Source of the DNA: Brevundimonas pondensis
GTDB lineage: Bacteria > Pseudomonadota > Alphaproteobacteria > Caulobacterales > Caulobacteraceae
Length of the DNA: 64,000 nucleotides
Assembly (NCBI RefSeq): GCF_017487345.1
Contig: NZ_CP062006.1
Span: 310,001 to 374,000 of the forward strand
Direction: 5' to 3'
The number at the start of each line of letters is the position of its first letter. Positions within the stretch are counted from its first letter, which is position 1. This document shows, piece by piece, positions 61,054 to 64,000 of the stretch. The notes beneath the pieces were generated by a model that did not search any database, had not been told where the DNA came from, and saw only the letters and a program-made list of their open reading frames with translations. A program made the translations under genes and the position numbers.

Positions 61054-61652
61054 GCGGGCAACTCGAGGAAGTTCTTCAGGATACGCGCGCCCGCAGCGGC
61101 GGACCGTTCCGGGTGGAACTGGCAGCCCCAGCGGTTGCCCATGTTGACCACGGCGGGGACAGGGACGCCGTAGTCGGCGGCGGCGAGGGTCGTTGGGCCG
61201 TCGGGGCAGACGAAGCCATGGACGAAATAGGCCCAGTCGCCATCCTTGATCCCCTCCAGCAACGGATCGGGACGACGGATGGTCAGCCGGCTCCAGCCCA
61301 TGTGCGGCGAGGGGCGAGACGGAGCGGGCGCGATGGCCTCGACCCGACCGGGGATCAGACCCAGCAGGTCGGCGCCCCCATCTTCGGCGCTGGTCTCGAA
61401 CAGCAACTGCTGGCCCAGGCAGACGCCCAGCAGCGGACGCTGGAACCGTCGCAACGGCTCGACCAGACCCAGGGCGTTCAGCCGCTGCATGGCATAGCCC
61501 GCCGCCCCGACGCCGGGCAGGATGACCCGCTCGGCATCAATCAGATCGGCGGGATCGGCGGTGATCCGCACCCGCGCGCCCAGCCGCTCCAGCGCGAACC
61601 GCACCGAGGCGACATTGCCCGCGCCGTAACCGATCAGGGTGACGCTGCTCAT
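61050..61652 (-). CDS. hisH: Imidazole glycerol phosphate synthase, glutaminase subunit
   Basis: This 200-residue class I glutaminase has oxyanion PGVGAAGYAM, nucleophile Cys in LGVCLGQQLLFE (about 78) and the His/Glu pair in FHPERSAAAG. Supplies ammonia to HisF. The ATG at 61652 lies 8 bp downstream of copy 2 of the TIR element. Confidence 0.96.
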   Translation of the reverse strand: MSSVTLIGYGAGNVASVRFALERLGARVRITADPADLIDAERVILPGVGAAGYAMQRLNALGLVEPLRRFQRPLLGVCLGQQLLFETSAEDGGADLLGLIPGRVEAIAPAPSRPSPHMGWSRLTIRRPDPLLEGIKDGDWAYFVHGFVCPDGPTTLAAADYGVPVPAVVNMGNRWGCQFHPERSAAAGARILKNFLELPA

Positions 61653-61659
61653 CTATTCA

Positions 61660-61790
61660 CCGCCCATCCCCGCGGAGGCGGGGACCCAGTGAGAGCCACG
61701 CACGCCGCCCTTGGCTTCAATGCGGTCGAGACGGTCGCTGTCGCGCGTGAGGCCAAAGGACTGGGTCCCCGCCTCCGCGGGGATGAGCGG
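61660..61790. repeat. Hairpin element with 30-bp TIRs, copy 2 (between hisB and hisH)
   Basis: Ends 61660-61689 and 61761-61790 are inverted copies with one mismatch and match the TIRs at 59416-59543. The interior differs. It occupies nearly the entire 152-bp gap before hisH. Confidence 0.82.
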
Positions 61791-61804
61791 AAACGGAACG
61801 CTCA

Positions 61805-63238
61805 TCACAGCACCCCCTTGGTGCTCGGCACGACATCGCCCTGGACCCGGATGGCCTGAAGCAGGGCGCGGCCCAGGGCCTTGAACACGGCCTCGGTCTT
61901 GTGGTGGTCGTCGTCGCCGGTGACGCGGACGTGGATGGCCGCGCCCAGGCTCTCGGCCAGCGACCGGATGACGTGGGCCGTCAGGTCGGTGCGATAGTCG
62001 CCGATGAAGGGGGTGGCGAACGTCCCCTCGAACACCGGATAGGGCCGTCCCGAGAGGTCGATGGAGACCGCCGCATTGGCCTCGTCCATCGGCAGGACGA
62101 AGCCGTAGCGGGCGATGCCCTTTCGCTCGCCCAGCGCCTGCTTCAGCGCCTGCCCCAGGGCAATCGCGCAGTCCTCGATGGTGTGGTGCGGGTCGGTGTG
62201 CAGGTCGCCTTCGCACGACAGGCGGATGGAGAATCCGCCGTGCGCCGCCACCTGTTCGATCATGTGGTCGAAGAAGCCGACCCCGGTGGCGATCGTCACC
62301 GGCCCGGCGCTGTCCAGATCGACGGCGCAGACGATGCGGGTTTCCTTGGTGTCGCGCACGGCCTGTCCGACGCGGGTGCGGCGGACCTTGGGGGCGGCGG
62401 CGCCCAGGGCCACCAGCAGGCGGTCGTTGACCTCGGGCTTCAGCGAGACGGGCAAGCGCACCCGTTCGCCGGCTTCATCAGCGCTCAGGCCGAAACGGCG
62501 CAGGTCGGCGATGACGGCGGCCGGATCGGAGGGCCGGGCGATGATCACCGGCCCGACCCCGGCCTCCAGCGGCATCAACCGCGACAAGGCCTCCACCACG
62601 CGGGCGCGCTCGCGCCGCACCCCGTCGATGCGCTCGGTGGTTTCAATCATCCGTGACGGGTCCAGCGCCTGTAGCGCCAGCCGCACCGAGACCTCGGGCA
62701 GGGCGTAGGGCTCCAGCACGCTCGCCAGCCGCGCCAGCGTCTGCAATTGCGCCACCGCCGCCCCGACCCGCGCCCCGGCCAGACCATAGGCCAGCGACAG
62801 GCTGCGCAGGACGATCAGGTTGGCGTGGTCTTTCGCGACCGTCGCCGCTGACGCCGCCTCGGCGAACTCGACCAGGCCCTCGTCCACCACCAGCAGGGCG
62901 GGGGCGACGCGCTCCGCCATTTCAGCCACCGCCTCGGGCGAGCCCAGGGCGCGGATGACCACGGCGGCGACCTCGACCCCTTCGGCCGGACGGGCGTAAA
63001 GCGCCGCCAGTCCCAGATAGGGCTCGGCCTCCGGCGCTTGCACCTTCAGTCCGTCGCGGGCGGCCAGACGCCAGACCAGTTCCAGCCCGTGCGTCAGGCC
63101 GCGCACCGGCAGCACCTGATCGGCGGCGACGCCGTAAAGCTCGGCCAGACGGGCGCCCAACGCGGTCGGGTCGGCCGGATAGCGGTCCAGACCCTCGCCG
63201 CCCGACACCAGCGGGGGATAGGGGGCGGGCAGGGTCAC
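61805..63238 (-). CDS. hisB: Fusion of degenerate aminotransferase domain and imidazoleglycerol-phosphate dehydratase
   Basis: In this 477-residue protein, residues 1-280 follow the fold of histidinol-phosphate aminotransferase (VVDEGLVEFAEAA; VRLPVSLKPEVNDRLLVALG), but the PLP-lysine motif reads RSLSLAYGLAG, with Leu at position 149 where HisC has Lys; the upstream Gly-rich PLP pocket is also weak. Residues 285-477 are an intact IGPD (HisB) domain: FFDHMIEQVAAHGGF, DPHHTIEDCAIALG, GDDDHHKTEAVFKALG and PSTKGVL. GTG start overlaps hisD stop as GTGA. The aminotransferase half is probably catalytically dead, whereas IGPD should be active. Confidence 0.88.
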   Translation of the reverse strand: MTLPAPYPPLVSGGEGLDRYPADPTALGARLAELYGVAADQVLPVRGLTHGLELVWRLAARDGLKVQAPEAEPYLGLAALYARPAEGVEVAAVVIRALGSPEAVAEMAERVAPALLVVDEGLVEFAEAASAATVAKDHANLIVLRSLSLAYGLAGARVGAAVAQLQTLARLASVLEPYALPEVSVRLALQALDPSRMIETTERIDGVRRERARVVEALSRLMPLEAGVGPVIIARPSDPAAVIADLRRFGLSADEAGERVRLPVSLKPEVNDRLLVALGAAAPKVRRTRVGQAVRDTKETRIVCAVDLDSAGPVTIATGVGFFDHMIEQVAAHGGFSIRLSCEGDLHTDPHHTIEDCAIALGQALKQALGERKGIARYGFVLPMDEANAAVSIDLSGRPYPVFEGTFATPFIGDYRTDLTAHVIRSLAESLGAAIHVRVTGDDDHHKTEAVFKALGRALLQAIRVQGDVVPSTKGVL

Positions 63239-64000
63239 GCTTCGGTCCTCAGATCGGCGGCCCGCGCGTGGGCCTCCAGCCCCTCCATTCGCGCCAGACG
63301 GGCGGCGACGGGGGCGAGGGCGGCGGCGCCGGCTTGCGTCACCATCTGCACCGACATGGTGGTCATGAAGCTGGCGGTGGTGACGCCGCCCAGGGTCCGC
63401 GCCCCGCCGTCGGTCGGCAGGACGTGGCTGGGCCCGGCGGCGTAGTCGCCCAGCGTCTCGGCCGCCCATTGCCCCACGAAGACCGCCCCGGCGGCGGTGA
63501 TCCGCTCCACCAGCCGCTCGGCCTCCTCGGCCTGAATCGACAGGTGTTCAGGGCCGTAGAGGTTGGCCACGAAGCAGGCCTCGGCCATGTCGGCCACGCG
63601 GATAGCGCGGGCCTGCTCCAGCGAGGCGCGGGCGATCGCGGCGCGGGGCAGGGTCTCCACCTGACGCTCCACCTCGGCCCTGATCTCGGTCAGGGCCGTG
63701 CCGCTGTCGGACACCAGAATGACCTGCGCGTCGGCGTCGTGCTCGGCCTGGCTCAACAGGTCGGCGGCGACGATCTCGAAGTCGGCGTCGCGGTCGGCGA
63801 TGACCAGCAGTTCCGACGGCCCCGCCGGCATGTCCTGCGCAGGCCCGTTCGGCAGGCTGGACGCATAGCGCTTGGCCTCGGCCACATAGGCGTTGCCGGG
63901 GCCGAACAGCTTGTCGACCGGTTCGATCACGCCCGCCTCCAGCTCGACGCCGAAGGTCAGGGCCGCAATGGCCTGCGCCCCGCCCAGCAGCCACAGCTCG
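63235..64000 (-). CDS. hisD: Histidinol dehydrogenase (5' end outside window)
   Basis: The open frame continues to the window edge. The visible C-terminal part of about 255 residues includes the zinc- and substrate-binding signature DKLFGPGNAYVAEAKRYASS, AGPSELLVIAD and the catalytic NLYGPEHLSIQAEEAERL. Oxidises histidinol to histidine. First visible gene of the his operon, overlapping the downstream fusion by GTGA. Confidence 0.94.
   Translation of the reverse strand, partial: ELWLLGGAQAIAALTFGVELEAGVIEPVDKLFGPGNAYVAEAKRYASSLPNGPAQDMPAGPSELLVIADRDADFEIVAADLLSQAEHDADAQVILVSDSGTALTEIRAEVERQVETLPRAAIARASLEQARAIRVADMAEACFVANLYGPEHLSIQAEEAERLVERITAAGAVFVGQWAAETLGDYAAGPSHVLPTDGGARTLGGVTTASFMTTMSVQMVTQAGAAALAPVAARLARMEGLEAHARAADLRTEA

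Overview
The window is high-GC alphaproteobacterial chromosome, most likely from the Caulobacteraceae and plausibly a Brevundimonas-like organism. This is inferred from a CpdR-type cell-cycle response regulator, a zwf-pgl-edd-glk Entner-Doudoroff operon, a TonB-dependent receptor of the caulobacterial type, and dispersed hairpin repeats common in this family. No species can be named from the sequence alone.

Layout. 1-3206: the 3' end of a TonB-dependent receptor and a secreted alpha/beta hydrolase. 3389-42114: a complete-looking temperate siphovirus prophage of about 38.7 kb, integrated in the 3' half of a tRNA-Val(GAC) gene. The tRNA 3' end is duplicated at 3317-3388 and 42101-42172. 42126-44572: the restored tRNA-Val, cpdR, an N-formylglutamate amidohydrolase and a DUF599 membrane protein. 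44713-53643: inorganic pyrophosphatase, a KDPG-type aldolase, an esterase, a stand-alone Lrp ligand-binding domain, a 2-hydroxyacid dehydrogenase, two acyl-CoA dehydrogenases, a broken DUF559 element with terminal inverted repeats, homogentisate dioxygenase and a Cys-rich lipoprotein. 53665-58718: the Entner-Doudoroff operon zwf-pgl-edd-glk on the minus strand. 58768-64000: a histidine operon on the same strand, hisD (partial), an aminotransferase-like/hisB fusion, hisH, hisA, hisF and hisI.

Prophage organisation. A LexA/CI-like S24 repressor (12228-12914) sits between two divergent early operons. Near-identical G-rich/C-rich dyads flank it on both sides and fall inside the spacers of the inferred early promoters. 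The leftward operon (12063 to 3433) carries a microprotein, a ParB-like protein, a frameshifted TetR-like HTH protein, a DUF5131 protein, a MazG-like protein, a DUF2786 protein, an excisionase-like protein and the integrase. The rightward early operon (13002-19860) carries small regulators, a DNA methyltransferase and a replication protein whose coding sequence contains an iteron-like tract, a candidate origin. The late genes (19935-39477) follow HK97-like order: HNH, terminases, portal, ClpP-like protease, capsid, connectors, tail tube, tail chaperones joined by a probable -1 frameshift, tape measure, tail tip and lysis cassette with nested spanins. A minus-strand operon with an SRAP (YedK-type) protein and a Dam-like methylase lie at the right end, separated by a match to the alphaproteobacterial SOS box.

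Most unusual items: the HisB fusion whose aminotransferase half has lost the PLP lysine; a 16-bp motif dispersed through the prophage in several reading frames; the operator/promoter symmetry around the repressor; several microproteins coupled by start/stop overlaps; a reverse-oriented secreted cargo gene beside the tape-measure gene; and two 30-bp-TIR hairpin elements inside the his operon.
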